Assembly (NCBI GenBank): GCA_947448845.1
Contig: CANFOX010000006.1
Coordinates: forward strand, 1 to 33,841
Reading direction: 5' to 3'
DNA: 33,841 bases
DNA from: Microbacteriaceae bacterium
GTDB taxonomy: Bacteria; Actinomycetota; Actinomycetes; Actinomycetales; Microbacteriaceae
The notes beneath the pieces are model-generated. The model was given only the letters and a program-made list of their open reading frames with translations. It was not told where the DNA came from and did not search any database. The position numbers and the translations under genes are program-made. Position 1 is the first letter of the stretch. Every line of letters begins with the position of its first letter. Positions 7,216-18,304 of the stretch are shown here, piece after piece.

Positions 7216-7482
7216 CTAAAGGATTGCGGCGTGGCGAGCAACTACGGTTACCACGTTGTGCTCAACCGAGAGAAAACCCTCGGCGGCACTTGCCTTGATA
7301 ACCTCGCCCTCTGGAAGAGTGATTCGAACTTCACCGTCACCCAAAATGGCTAGCAGTGGTTCGTGACCGGGCAGTAGACCGATCTCACCCTCAACGGTCT
7401 TGGCGACAACCATTTTGGCTGCACCCGACCAAACCGCCTGATCGGCGGCAACGAGGTTTACCTGAAGGGTATTTGCAGACAC
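7216..7482 (-). CDS. atpC: F1Fo ATP synthase subunit epsilon, short form
   Basis: 88-aa central-stalk subunit, last gene of the atp operon. Starts at GTG (7482), 2 nt after the atpD stop. The beta-sandwich domain is complete: LQVNLVAADQAVWSGAAKMV, EGEIGLLPGHEPLLAIL, EGFLSVEHNVVTVVARHA. The protein ends just after that domain, so the C-terminal helical hairpin of longer epsilon subunits (about 120-140 aa), which inhibits ATP hydrolysis, is absent. I recall similarly short epsilon subunits in Microbacteriaceae, so this is probably a lineage trait and not a truncation; the downstream terminator and lack of relic coding sequence agree. Confidence 0.93.
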   Translation of the reverse strand: MSANTLQVNLVAADQAVWSGAAKMVVAKTVEGEIGLLPGHEPLLAILGDGEVRITLPEGEVIKASAAEGFLSVEHNVVTVVARHAAIL

Positions 7483-7484
7483 GA

Positions 7485-8930
<1,446 letters not shown>

Positions 8931-9839
8931 TTAGTCTTCTTTGCCGGCCGACGACAGAGCATCTGCGCCACCGACAATTTCTGAGATCTGTTGGGTAATT
9001 TCGGCTTGACGAGCCGAGTTGCTTAGACGGGTGTAGTTCAAAATCAACTTTTCGGCGTTGTCAGTAGCCGATTTCATGGCTTTTTGTCGAGCAGCGTGCT
9101 CTGAGGCCGCAGACTGCAGCATTGCGTTGAAAAGACGGCTTTCAATGTAAACCGGTAGCAGTGCATCTAGCACCTTGGTTACATCTGGTTCGAATTCATA
9201 AAGTGGAAAGACCTCGTCTGCCGAAGGCTTTTGTTCCCCTTCAACTACTTCGAGAGGAAGCAGACGAACCACTTCAGGAACCTGTGAAATCATCGACACG
9301 AAGCGGTTGTAAACAACGTGAATCTCGTCTACTCCCCCATCTTTGTAATCGGTTTTGAAGGCTTCAAGGATTGCGTCAGCAATTTCTTTGGCAGTGTCGA
9401 ACTGTGGCAGGTCGGTGCCGCCAGTCCACGATCTAACCGATGCACGTCGGCGGAAACCGAAGAAGCTTACCGACTTACGGCCAACCAGGTAGTAAACCAC
9501 TTCTTTGCCTTGAGACTGCAACAGAGCAGTCAGCTGATCGGTTTCTTTGAGAACGTTCGAAGAGAAGGCTCCGGCCAAACCGCGGTCAGATGTGAAAACA
9601 ACAATGGCGGCACGGTCGATGCGAGTCGGTTCGGTGGTGAGCGGGTGGTCAACGTTCGAATAGGTTGCCACCGCCGAAACGGCGCGAGTAACCGCGCGCG
9701 CATATGGGGTCGAGGCAACGACCCGCTGCTGCGCTTTCGCAATGCGCGAGGCCGAGATCAACTCCATGGCGCGAGTGATCTTCTTGGTCGTCTGGGCAGA
9801 CTTAATTTTCTGCCTATAGACCCGAAGTTGCGCTCCCAT
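8931..9839 (-). CDS. atpG: F1Fo ATP synthase subunit gamma
   Basis: 302-aa rotor shaft subunit. The N-terminal coiled-coil begins [33 protein letters not shown] and the C-terminal coiled-coil contains [13 protein letters not shown] and [16 protein letters not shown], both characteristic of gamma; the central Rossmann-like part includes [15 protein letters not shown]. Full length. It sits between atpA and atpD as in standard bacterial operons. Confidence 0.97.
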   Translation of the reverse strand: MGAQLRVYRQKIKSAQTTKKITRAMELISASRIAKAQQRVVASTPYARAVTRAVSAVATYSNVDHPLTTEPTRIDRAAIVVFTSDRGLAGAFSSNVLKETDQLTALLQSQGKEVVYYLVGRKSVSFFGFRRRASVRSWTGGTDLPQFDTAKEIADAILEAFKTDYKDGGVDEIHVVYNRFVSMISQVPEVVRLLPLEVVEGEQKPSADEVFPLYEFEPDVTKVLDALLPVYIESRLFNAMLQSAASEHAARQKAMKSATDNAEKLILNYTRLSNSARQAEITQQISEIVGGADALSSAGKED

Positions 9840-9865
9840 TTCTTGCCGTTCCTTCTTTTACCTGT

Positions 9866-11491
9866 TTACTTAGCCTGCTTGACGATCTTTTCCTGGTTGA
9901 CTTCTTCGGCGTCGAGAGCCTTAGCTTTTGAGGCTAGGTTCTCACCAGCTGAAGTCTGAAAAGATGCCTTGAACTTAGCCACTTCGGCTTCTAGCGCCTT
10001 CGTGGTGTCGTCGTCGAGGTTGTTAGTTTCACGAATGGTGGTAAGCACCCTCGAGTTACGACGCAGGTGCTCAAGAAGTTCACCTTCGAAACGCAGAACG
10101 TCTTCCACCGGAACTTCATCGAGCTTTCCAGTGGTTCCTGCCCAGATCGAAACAGTTTGTTCTTCCACTGGGTATGGCGAATACTGTGGCTGCTTAAGAA
10201 GCTGCATCAGACGGGCACCGCGAGCCAACTGCTGGCGTGAAGCGGCGTCTAGGTCTGATGCAAACATGGCGAACGCTTCAAGTGAGCGGTACTGAGCCAA
10301 CTCGAGCTTCAGGGTTCCCGAAACCTTCTTGATGCCTTTCACCTGCGCAGCACCACCAACACGAGAAACCGAGATACCCACATCGATAGCTGGGCGCTGG
10401 TTCGAGTTGAAAAGGTCGGATTGCAAGAAGATCTGACCGTCGGTAATCGAAATTACGTTGGTTGGAATGTAGGCAGAAACGTCGTTCGCCTTGGTTTCGA
10501 TGATTGGTAGACCAGTCATCGAACCGGCACCCATGGCATCGCTTAGCTTGGCGCAACGCTCTAGCAGGCGGCTGTGTAAGTAGAACACGTCTCCAGGGTA
10601 GGCTTCACGGCCTGGTGGGCGGCGAAGCAGTAGCGAAACGGCACGGTAGGCCTCTGCTTGCTTGGAAAGGTCATCGAAAATAATGAGCACGTGTTTGCCA
10701 CCGTACATCCAATGCTGACCAATGGCAGAACCGGTGTAAGGGGCCAAGTACTTGAAGCCGGCTGGGTCAGAAGCTGGCGAGGCAACGATGGTGGTGTATT
10801 CCATGGCACCGGCTTCTTCAAGCGCGCCTTTCACCGCAGCAATGGTTGAACCTTTTTGACCAACCGCAACGTAAATGCAGCGAACCTGCTTGTTTACGTC
10901 GCCAGATTCCCAGTTAGCTTTCTGGTTGATTATGGTGTCTACTGCGATGGCGGTTTTACCAGTCTGGCGGTCACCAATGATGAGCTGACGCTGACCACGA
11001 CCAACTGGAATCATGGCGTCGATAGCCTTGATTCCGGTCTGCAGTGGCTCGTGAACCGATTTGCGGTCCATAACTCCAGGAGCTTGAAGTTCAAGGGCGC
11101 GGCGGGCTTCTGCCTTGATGTCGCCTAGACCGTCGATTGGGTTACCCAACGGGTCTACAACGCGGCCAAGGAACTTGTCGCCAACCGGAGCCGATAGAAC
11201 CTCACCGGTGCGGTGAACTTCCATGCCTTCATGTATGCCCTCGAAGTTACCAAGAACAACGACACCAATCTCGCGCTCGTCAAGGTTCAGAGCCAAACCA
11301 AGGGTGCCGTCGGCGAAACGAAGCAATTCGTTTGCCATGGCACTTGGAAGGCCCTCAACGTGCGCAATACCGTCGCCGGCATCGATGACGTGCCCAACTT
11401 CGGTGCGCGAAGCCTTGGCTGGCTCGTAAGACTTGACGAAGTCTTTCAGAGCATCGCGAATCTCGTTAGGGCTGATCTTCAAATCTGCCAT
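9866..11491 (-). CDS. atpA: F1Fo ATP synthase subunit alpha
   Basis: 541-aa non-catalytic nucleotide-binding subunit of F1. P-loop GDRQTGKT at residues 173-180, [15 protein letters not shown], the Asp-rich [34 protein letters not shown], and the arginine-finger region [11 protein letters not shown]. Slightly long at the C-terminus, which is usual in actinobacteria. Lies 45 nt after atpH and 26 nt before atpG. Confidence 0.98.
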   Translation of the reverse strand: MADLKISPNEIRDALKDFVKSYEPAKASRTEVGHVIDAGDGIAHVEGLPSAMANELLRFADGTLGLALNLDEREIGVVVLGNFEGIHEGMEVHRTGEVLSAPVGDKFLGRVVDPLGNPIDGLGDIKAEARRALELQAPGVMDRKSVHEPLQTGIKAIDAMIPVGRGQRQLIIGDRQTGKTAIAVDTIINQKANWESGDVNKQVRCIYVAVGQKGSTIAAVKGALEEAGAMEYTTIVASPASDPAGFKYLAPYTGSAIGQHWMYGGKHVLIIFDDLSKQAEAYRAVSLLLRRPPGREAYPGDVFYLHSRLLERCAKLSDAMGAGSMTGLPIIETKANDVSAYIPTNVISITDGQIFLQSDLFNSNQRPAIDVGISVSRVGGAAQVKGIKKVSGTLKLELAQYRSLEAFAMFASDLDAASRQQLARGARLMQLLKQPQYSPYPVEEQTVSIWAGTTGKLDEVPVEDVLRFEGELLEHLRRNSRVLTTIRETNNLDDDTTKALEAEVAKFKASFQTSAGENLASKAKALDAEEVNQEKIVKQAK

Positions 11492-11536
11492 CTCGTTCCT
11501 CTACTTCTGGGGCAAGCCCCGGTCGCTACTTTTGGT

Positions 11537-12340
11537 CTAGGCCAACTGTAGTTTTGCTTTTTGCAGACGGTTGCTGAGGCTTCCGTCGATGATGTCACCG
11601 GTAAGTTGCACGCGCACTCCGCCGATTAGTTCTGGGTCAATCACAAGGTTGATTCGAATTGGATGGTGATACTTAGCTGTGAGCACCGATTCAAGCTTTT
11701 CAACCTGAGCTTTTGAAATTGGGGCGGCAACTGAAACGGTTGCAACTAGGCGTTCAGCGAACTCGCTGACCTGCTTGCCGAAACGCTCAAGCACAACATA
11801 AACGCGGCGTCTGCCGGCACCTAGAACCGCACTTCGAATCAGCAGTTCGGCGGCGTCTGAGACCGATTTACCGAGCAGATCTTTTACCAACTTGGCTTTT
11901 GCTTCATCGCTGGCCGACTTGTTGGCTAGAGCGAACTGAAGTTCGGAATCGGAATCAACGGCATGGCGGAATGCGAAAATTTGCGCTTCAACAGTGTCTA
12001 GTTCTTTATTTTTAGCTGCAACCGAAGCCGCGGCGCGAATCGCCAAGGTTTCAACTGCCTCAACCAGATCGCGGCCACTTGACCAGCGAAGACCGAACAA
12101 GCCATTGACAAACTTCAGGTTGGCAGCCGAAACGGCCTTGCCAAAAATCGAGCTCGACAACTTCGACTTGGCATCTGCATCGGCGGAAGGGTCCGAGAGA
12201 ATGCCTCGCAACTGGGCCGATTCGGCCAATGCGGCAGAAACCGCAAATAGTTCTGTTGCGAACTTCAAGTCTGCCGACGCCAAAAGCGGCGTTTGAGCCT
12301 CTTTAGCTGCGACGAGGGCTTGTCTGGTTGAGCTGGCCAT
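11537..12340 (-). CDS. atpH: F1Fo ATP synthase subunit delta
   Basis: 267-aa peripheral-stalk subunit linking F1 to b. About 90 residues longer than the E. coli subunit, as is usual in actinobacteria. The C-terminal OSCP/delta signature is visible: ISKAQVEKLESVLTAKYHHP followed by IDPELIGGVRVQLTGDIIDG and SLSNRLQKAKLQL. Starts at ATG 12340, 6 nt after the atpF stop. Not fused to the b domain, unlike the mycobacterial b-delta protein. Confidence 0.95.
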   Translation of the reverse strand: MASSTRQALVAAKEAQTPLLASADLKFATELFAVSAALAESAQLRGILSDPSADADAKSKLSSSIFGKAVSAANLKFVNGLFGLRWSSGRDLVEAVETLAIRAAASVAAKNKELDTVEAQIFAFRHAVDSDSELQFALANKSASDEAKAKLVKDLLGKSVSDAAELLIRSAVLGAGRRRVYVVLERFGKQVSEFAERLVATVSVAAPISKAQVEKLESVLTAKYHHPIRINLVIDPELIGGVRVQLTGDIIDGSLSNRLQKAKLQLA

Positions 12341-12346
12341 ATTTGG

Positions 12347-12886
12347 TTACTTACCTGCGCTTTTTTCGAGATCTTTCAAGAAGTTGTCAACCACGTTTGA
12401 CGCGGTTTTATCGTTCTTGAGGCTCTCTTCAACTACAGATGAAGCCAAATCAATGGCCAGCGAGCCAACCTCGGCGCGAAGGGAAATCAGGGCGGCCTGG
12501 CGCTCTGCTTCGATTTGTGCCTTGGCCGTTGCAGTAATGCGGGCTGCCTCGGCGGCAGCCTGCTCTTTCAATTCGGCCAAAATAGCCGCTCCTTCAGCGC
12601 GAGCAGTTTCGCGAATTTTTGACGCGTCTGCTCTTGCGGCCGACTGCTCGGCTTCAATGTTGGCGGTCTTGGCTGCTGCTTCGGCTTGCGCCAGCTCAGC
12701 GGCGGCTAGGCGACCTTCGATGGCTTCGGTTCTGGCATCCAAGTTCTTTTTGAAATTTGGAAGCACCCTGAACCAGAAGAAAACCAAAAGAATCGCAAAA
12801 ACCACCGATGACCAAACGAGGTCAGGTAACCCTGGTAGCAGCGGGTTGTGAGTTGCCCCCTCTGCCGCGACGATTCTATAAATCAT
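12347..12886 (-). CDS. atpF: F1Fo ATP synthase subunit b
   Basis: 179-aa peripheral-stalk protein. One membrane helix at about residues 24-42 (VWSSVVFAILLVFFWFRVLP) is followed by a long Ala/Glu/Lys-rich coiled coil (RTEAIEGRLAAAELAQAEAA and onward). The C-terminal part EVGSLAIDLASSVVEESLKN matches b subunits. Single copy, so the stalk is a b homodimer. Lies between atpE and atpH. Confidence 0.95.
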   Translation of the reverse strand: MIYRIVAAEGATHNPLLPGLPDLVWSSVVFAILLVFFWFRVLPNFKKNLDARTEAIEGRLAAAELAQAEAAAKTANIEAEQSAARADASKIRETARAEGAAILAELKEQAAAEAARITATAKAQIEAERQAALISLRAEVGSLAIDLASSVVEESLKNDKTASNVVDNFLKDLEKSAGK

Positions 12887-12905
12887 AATTTGATGACTCG
12901 ATTGG

Positions 12906-14022
<1,117 letters not shown>

Positions 14023-14040
14023 ATTGAACTCCCGTTTCGG

Positions 14041-14059
14041 GCAGATTGGAACAATCTGC
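14041..14059 (-). promoter_or_regulatory. Perfect 7-bp hairpin in the atpB leader
   Basis: GCAGATT-GGAAC-AATCTGC, a perfect inverted repeat with a 5-nt loop. It ends 7 nt upstream of the proposed atpB Shine-Dalgarno (14029-14034). No T-run follows, so it is not a simple terminator. It could modulate translation or mRNA stability of the atp operon; this is inference. Confidence 0.5.
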
Positions 14060-14076
14060 GTCGATTACTGTTTGTG

Positions 14077-14089
14077 CTGACAAAGTCAG
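14077..14089 (-). promoter_or_regulatory. Second small hairpin in the atpB leader
   Basis: CTGAC-AAA-GTCAG, a perfect 5-bp inverted repeat with a 3-nt loop, 17 nt from the first hairpin. Short enough to occur by chance, but both lie in the same 130-nt gap between the atpI-like gene and atpB. Confidence 0.3.
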
Positions 14090-14101
14090 GTGTTGCCTTT
14101 T

Positions 14102-14110
14102 ATTCTAGCA
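14102..14110 (-). promoter_or_regulatory. Candidate extended -10 promoter for the atp operon
   Basis: Minus-strand TGCTAGAAT, an extended -10 (TGN plus TAGAAT). It lies in the gap between the atpI-like stop (14156) and atpB, about 80 nt before the proposed atpB start. The -35 region is weak. The atp genes could also be read through from wecA/atpI. Confidence 0.4.
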
Positions 14111-14155
14111 ATATTCGGGGGTTGTTTTGCCCACGAAAATGTGAACTTTGGTCGT

Positions 14156-14560
14156 TTAGTCGCTAGAAATTAGCGGGATGCGCGACCGCGTAAAAACCCA
14201 GGCGTCTACCGCAAGTGAACCAAGCACGGCAGCAACGAGAGTGAAAAATATCACACCACCAACAATGTCTGAGTTTTTGCGAAGTAAAACCACGAGCACT
14301 AGAAACGAAAGCAGCTTCACCAGCCAACCCCCTAGCACAACGCCGAAGAAGCCTGCCAACGACAGTTTCGATCCAATCCAAACAGAGCCTGCGGTGAGTG
14401 AAACAAAGATCGCGGCCATTCCGGCACCGATTAGTGCGCTCAATACTCCCCTGCTTCCGAATGCAAAGAAGCCAATTAGAGAGCCAATCAGGGCAATGGC
14501 TGAAATCAGAATGGTGCCCAGAGTCAACACCCTGCTAAACAAATTGGCAACGGAATTCAT
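14156..14560 (-). CDS. AtpI-like small membrane protein
   Basis: 134 aa from the ATG at 14560. The track's 50-residue upstream extension overlaps the wecA-like gene out of frame and is rejected. A GAAGG ribosome site precedes this ATG, and the ATGA overlap with the wecA-like stop indicates coupling. Four hydrophobic segments are visible (LTLGTILISAIALIGSLIGF; LIGAGMAAIFVSLTAGSVWI; the GFFGVVLGGWLVKLLSFLVL region; GVIFFTLVAAVLGSLAVDAW). The position just upstream of atpB and the four-helix plan match the AtpI/actinobacterial ATP-synthase protein I group, implicated in c-ring assembly or ion supply. By sequence alone the family is weakly defined. Confidence 0.75.
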   Translation of the reverse strand: MNSVANLFSRVLTLGTILISAIALIGSLIGFFAFGSRGVLSALIGAGMAAIFVSLTAGSVWIGSKLSLAGFFGVVLGGWLVKLLSFLVLVVLLRKNSDIVGGVIFFTLVAAVLGSLAVDAWVFTRSRIPLISSD

Positions 14561-15666
14561 TGTTGAACCTTCTTTTTGCGTCGATGCGGCATCACGGGCC
14601 AAAGGGTGTAAGAAAGCGATGCCGCTAGCCCTAGAACAAAGTATGGAAGCACTGCTGCGGCAGGAACGAAGAAAACAGCTAGGGCGCTTCCTGAAATGAG
14701 CGCTGTCCACACGTAGAACACAAGCACCGATCCGAGATGAGTGTGGCCAAGGTCTTGAAGTCGGTGGTGGATATGGCCTCGGTCGGCGGCAAAAGGTGAC
14801 TTTCCGGCGCGCAATCTTCTAAGCACAGAGAGCGTGAAATCCATTAGCGGCAGAATCAAAACTGCCAACGGAAGTACCAATGGCAAAAACGCGGGCACTA
14901 GGTCACTGCGACTTAGTAGTTGTGGGTCAATTTGGCCGGTTACCGAAAGTGCCGAGGTGGCCATCAGCAGCCCAAGCAGCATGGCGCCTGAGTCACCCAT
15001 AAAGATTTTGGCTGGTCGCCAGTTGAAAGGCAGGAAGCCAACACAAACCCCAACCACAATCGCTGAAATGAGCGAAGAAAGGCTGAAGTAGTTATTAGGA
15101 CTGGTTTGCTGAGCCAACAGGTAGGTGTAAACGAAGAATGCGGCAGTGCCAATAAGCACCACACCGGCCACCAAACCATCGAGGCCGTCAATGAAGTTGA
15201 CTGCATTCATAATCAACACGGTAATGAAAACCGTGACCACCAGTGACATTCCGAAGCTTCCGATTGTGAGACCAAAAATCGGGAGTGAAACTATTTGAAC
15301 CCCCTGCCAAGCCAAGATTCCAGCCACCAGAAATTGCCCTGCCAACTTCAAAAACCAGTCCAGGTCATAAAGATCATCGAAATAGCCGAGCAGGGTTATT
15401 AGCAAACTACTAACGATTACCCCAACAACAACGCTCGGGTCAACGAACACCGAGTGAAACCATCCGAGTAGGCCAGCCGCACCAAAGGTGAGGGCAAACC
15501 CGACAAACATTGCGAGGCCGCCAAGCCGTGGGGTTGGAACACTGTGGGAATCTCGGCCACGAATTTCTGGGTAAATGCGGTGACGATTTGCCAAATTGGT
15601 CAGAAACCAAGTGGCGAAAAATGTGATGGCCGCAGCAATTGCCGCCAAAAGAAGATAGGCGCGCAC
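14557..15666 (-). CDS. wecA: Polyprenyl-phosphate GlcNAc/MurNAc-1-phosphate transferase (WecA/TagO/MraY family)
   Basis: 369-aa polytopic membrane enzyme that would attach a sugar-1-phosphate to a lipid carrier, the first membrane step of teichoic acid-like or arabinogalactan-like glycopolymers. Family motifs in order: DSHSVPTPRLGGLAM, DDLYDLDW, the catalytic NAVNFIDGLDGLVAG, FMGDSGAMLLG, and the cytosolic HIHHRLQDLGH loop. About 10-11 membrane helices. Starts at GTG (15666), directly abutting the tsaC stop. The HIHH loop and the position next to atp favour WecA/TagO/Rfe over MraY. Exact sugar and polymer are unknown. Confidence 0.9.
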   Translation of the reverse strand: MRAYLLLAAIAAAITFFATWFLTNLANRHRIYPEIRGRDSHSVPTPRLGGLAMFVGFALTFGAAGLLGWFHSVFVDPSVVVGVIVSSLLITLLGYFDDLYDLDWFLKLAGQFLVAGILAWQGVQIVSLPIFGLTIGSFGMSLVVTVFITVLIMNAVNFIDGLDGLVAGVVLIGTAAFFVYTYLLAQQTSPNNYFSLSSLISAIVVGVCVGFLPFNWRPAKIFMGDSGAMLLGLLMATSALSVTGQIDPQLLSRSDLVPAFLPLVLPLAVLILPLMDFTLSVLRRLRAGKSPFAADRGHIHHRLQDLGHTHLGSVLVFYVWTALISGSALAVFFVPAAAVLPYFVLGLAASLSYTLWPVMPHRRKKKVQQ

Positions 15667-16359
15667 TTAGACTTTTTCCACTTTGATGTCTTTGCAGATC
15701 TTACGAATGGCTGCCAACTTGATGGCTCCCTCGCGAACCACTCGAATAACGCCGGTGGTAACTGAATTGCCGGCATCGTCGAATCCGTCTTCTACGTCGG
15801 TGAGATCCAAAATGGTTGATGCGACCGAACCAGCGCTTTCACCGGCATTCAAATAAACCGATACTTTGTCGCCAAAATAGTTGGCCGCCTGCTTCACGCT
15901 GGTGGCTGCCGGCTGGCCGGTTAGATTTGCACTCGATACCGCAAGTGGCCCAACCTCTTCGAGGAGGGCCAGCGTTACGGTTTGGTCTGGAATGCGAAGG
16001 GCCACGGTTCCCTTGGTTTCGCCAAGGTTCCAATTAAGAGTCTTGCGAGCATGAAAAATCATGGTGAGAGCGCCTGGCCAAAACTTTTCTGCGAGGTCGA
16101 GGGCAACCTGCGGAACCTCTTCTGCAAGAGCGTGAAGTGTGGCCTGATTTGCGATTAGAACTGGCGGCGGCGATTGCGGCCCCCTGCCCTTGGTGGCGAG
16201 AAGTTCAGCTACTGCCGTGGCCGAGAAGGCATCGCAGCCGATTCCGTAAACGGTGTCGGTGGGTAAAACCACAAGTTCACCGCGCTGCAGCGAAACCTTT
16301 GAGATGCGAACCCCGGTTAAAAGGTCGGTCTCGACCGAGCAGTCATAGATTCTTGGCAC
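15667..16359 (-). CDS. tsaC: L-threonylcarbamoyladenylate synthase
   Basis: 230-aa TsaC/Sua5/YrdC enzyme that makes threonylcarbamoyl-AMP from Thr, bicarbonate and ATP, for t6A37 modification of ANN-reading tRNAs. Signature: LVVLPTDTVYGIGCDA followed by a Lys/Arg-rich KGRGPQSPPPVLIAN, WPGALTMIFHARKTL, VALRIPDQ and PLAVSSANLTGQPAATS. It ends shortly after the YrdC domain, so it lacks most of the extra Sua5 C-terminal domain. Lies 11 nt after prmC and abuts the wecA-like gene. Confidence 0.93.
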   Translation of the reverse strand: MPRIYDCSVETDLLTGVRISKVSLQRGELVVLPTDTVYGIGCDAFSATAVAELLATKGRGPQSPPPVLIANQATLHALAEEVPQVALDLAEKFWPGALTMIFHARKTLNWNLGETKGTVALRIPDQTVTLALLEEVGPLAVSSANLTGQPAATSVKQAANYFGDKVSVYLNAGESAGSVASTILDLTDVEDGFDDAGNSVTTGVIRVVREGAIKLAAIRKICKDIKVEKV

Positions 16360-16370
16360 TGCTCACCCTC

Positions 16371-17225
16371 TTACTTCAGCGCTGTAACAGCGCGATCTCT
16401 GCCAGTTAGGTCTTGGTGGGAGCGAACCTGTCGCCATCCACCAGCCAATAGTAACTTGGTGAGGTCGGCGGCTTGGCTATCGGCATGCTCAAGAATCAGC
16501 AAACCCCCGGTGTGCAACAACCTTTTGGCCAGCTCTGAAATCACTCGCATGGCGTCGAACCCGTCTTCGCCGCTAAACAGCGCCAAAGTTGGGTCGAAAT
16601 CTCGCACCTCTGGGTCTCGAGGAATGGCGCCGAGCGGAATGTATGGCGGATTGGAAACCACCACCGAAACTTTGCCATCGAGCTCTGGCCCAAGGTGTGC
16701 AAAATCGCTCTCAATAAGAGTGGCTTCTGGGGCGATGGTGGCAAAGTTCTGGCGGGTGAAGGGCAAAGCCGCCTCTGAAACCTCAACTGCGAAAATCTTG
16801 GCGTGAGGAACCTCGGTAGCCAAACTTAGAGCGATTGCCCCAGAACCAGTGCCAAGGTCGATGGCAACCGGCGACTCATTGGCCATGGCAACTAGTGCAT
16901 CGATTGCTAGCTGAGCAACCATTTCGGTTTCCGGCCGAGGAACGAAAACCCCTTGACCCACCTTTAGTTCAAGGTTTCGAAAGGGTGCTAAACCGGTGAT
17001 GTGTTGAAGCGGTTCGCGAGCCTCACGGCGAACCAAAAATGCCTCGAGAGCTTCTAGTTTGAAGTCATCGAAGGGTTGCTGCATGGCAACCGCCGTTACC
17101 AATTCCCCTCTGGAAACTTCAAGAACTTTCGCAACCAGTATTTCGGCATCGTGGTGAGCAGATTCGATGCCATTGGCAGACAACCGCTTGGTTGCTGCGG
17201 CGAGCAATTCGCCAATGCTGCTCAT
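16371..17225 (-). CDS. prmC: Peptide chain release factor N5-glutamine methyltransferase
   Basis: 284-aa SAM-dependent enzyme that methylates the GGQ glutamine of release factors. N-terminal helical domain (residues 1-80), then the Rossmann SAM site IDLGTGSGAIALSLA (about 122-136), and the substrate-glutamine motif NPPYIP at 192-197. It follows its substrate gene prfA by 2 nt, the usual pairing. Confidence 0.95.
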   Translation of the reverse strand: MSSIGELLAAATKRLSANGIESAHHDAEILVAKVLEVSRGELVTAVAMQQPFDDFKLEALEAFLVRREAREPLQHITGLAPFRNLELKVGQGVFVPRPETEMVAQLAIDALVAMANESPVAIDLGTGSGAIALSLATEVPHAKIFAVEVSEAALPFTRQNFATIAPEATLIESDFAHLGPELDGKVSVVVSNPPYIPLGAIPRDPEVRDFDPTLALFSGEDGFDAMRVISELAKRLLHTGGLLILEHADSQAADLTKLLLAGGWRQVRSHQDLTGRDRAVTALK

Positions 17226-17227
17226 TG

Positions 17228-18304
17228 TTATTTGTTGCCGAGGGCGGCCAGGCGGGCTTCTTCATCCATGTGAATGGCCGACTCAACTACTGGCTCGAGA
17301 GCGCCGTTCATAACCTGGTCGAGATTGTAAGACTTGTAACCGGTGCGGTGATCTGCAATGCGGTTTTCTGGAAAGTTGTAAGTGCGAATGCGCTCTGAGC
17401 GGTCTACCGTGCGCACCTGCGATTTGCGGGCCGCGGATTGCTCTGCCTCGATGGCTTCTTGCTGAGCAGCCAAAAGGCGGGCTCGAAGCACGCGCATTCC
17501 AGCTTCACGGTTTTGCAACTGAGACTTTTCGTTCTGCATCGAAACCACAATGCCGGTGGCAAGGTGAGTGATGCGAACCGCTGAGTCGGTGGTGTTTACC
17601 GACTGACCGCCAGGGCCAGAAGAGCGAAACACATCGATGCGAATGTCGTTCGGGCCGATTTCCACTTCTTCTGGTTCATCGACCTCGGGAAACACCCATA
17701 CTCCGGCTGCCGAAGTGTGAATGCGACCTTGAGTTTCGGTAACCGGAACACGTTGAACTCGGTGAACGCCGCCCTCGTACTTAAGGTGCGCCCATACGCC
17801 CTGTGCTGGGTCGCTCGAGTTACCCTTCACGGCCAGCTGAACATCTTTGTAGCCGCCCAGATCAGACTCGTTCTTGTCAAGAATCTCGGTTTTCCAACCT
17901 TTTGAGTTGGCGTACTGAATGTACATGCGCAACAGGTCGGCAGCAAAGAGCGCAGATTCGGCACCGCCCTCGCCCGCCTTGATTTCAATAATGGCGTCGC
18001 GGCCATCATCTGGGTCTCTCGGAATCAGCAGTCGACGAAGTTTTTCGCTGGCGGTGTTGAGCGCCTCTTCGGTGCTCACCACTTCTTCTGCGAAGGCCTC
18101 GTCTTCTTTGGCTAGTTCTTTGGCGGCTTTTAGGTCTTCGGTTAGGTGCAACAGGTTCTGATATGCGGCGATGATGGCGCTGAGCTCTTGGTAACGGCGG
18201 TTTAGCTTCTTGGCCATGGCCGGGTTGGCATGCACAGACGCTTCAGACAGCTGAGCCTGAAGTGCCTCGTGCTCTTCAATCAGAGGTTGAACCGAATCGA
18301 GCAT
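17228..18304 (-). CDS. prfA: Peptide chain release factor 1
   Basis: 358-aa class I release factor that reads UAA and UAG. The stop-codon tripeptide is PVT (187-189, in [16 protein letters not shown]) where E. coli RF1 has PAT; the first and last residues, which matter most, are kept. The peptidyl-hydrolysis motif is GPGGQSVN with GGQ at 232-234. The ATG overlaps the rho stop by one base (TAATG). Confidence 0.97.
   Translation of the reverse strand: MLDSVQPLIEEHEALQAQLSEASVHANPAMAKKLNRRYQELSAIIAAYQNLLHLTEDLKAAKELAKEDEAFAEEVVSTEEALNTASEKLRRLLIPRDPDDGRDAIIEIKAGEGGAESALFAADLLRMYIQYANSKGWKTEILDKNESDLGGYKDVQLAVKGNSSDPAQGVWAHLKYEGGVHRVQRVPVTETQGRIHTSAAGVWVFPEVDEPEEVEIGPNDIRIDVFRSSGPGGQSVNTTDSAVRITHLATGIVVSMQNEKSQLQNREAGMRVLRARLLAAQQEAIEAEQSAARKSQVRTVDRSERIRTYNFPENRIADHRTGYKSYNLDQVMNGALEPVVESAIHMDEEARLAALGNK

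Noticed and set aside
7216-7482. atpC as a truncated pseudogene
   Set aside because: Domain boundary is clean, the stop is followed by a good terminator, and short epsilon subunits are recalled for this family.
9318-9959. Plus-strand ORF of 213 aa
   Set aside because: Antisense of atpG/atpA with no family features.
14561-14710. N-terminal extension of the atpI-like ORF
   Set aside because: Overlaps the wecA-like C-terminus out of frame; a ribosome site and ATGA coupling support ATG 14560.
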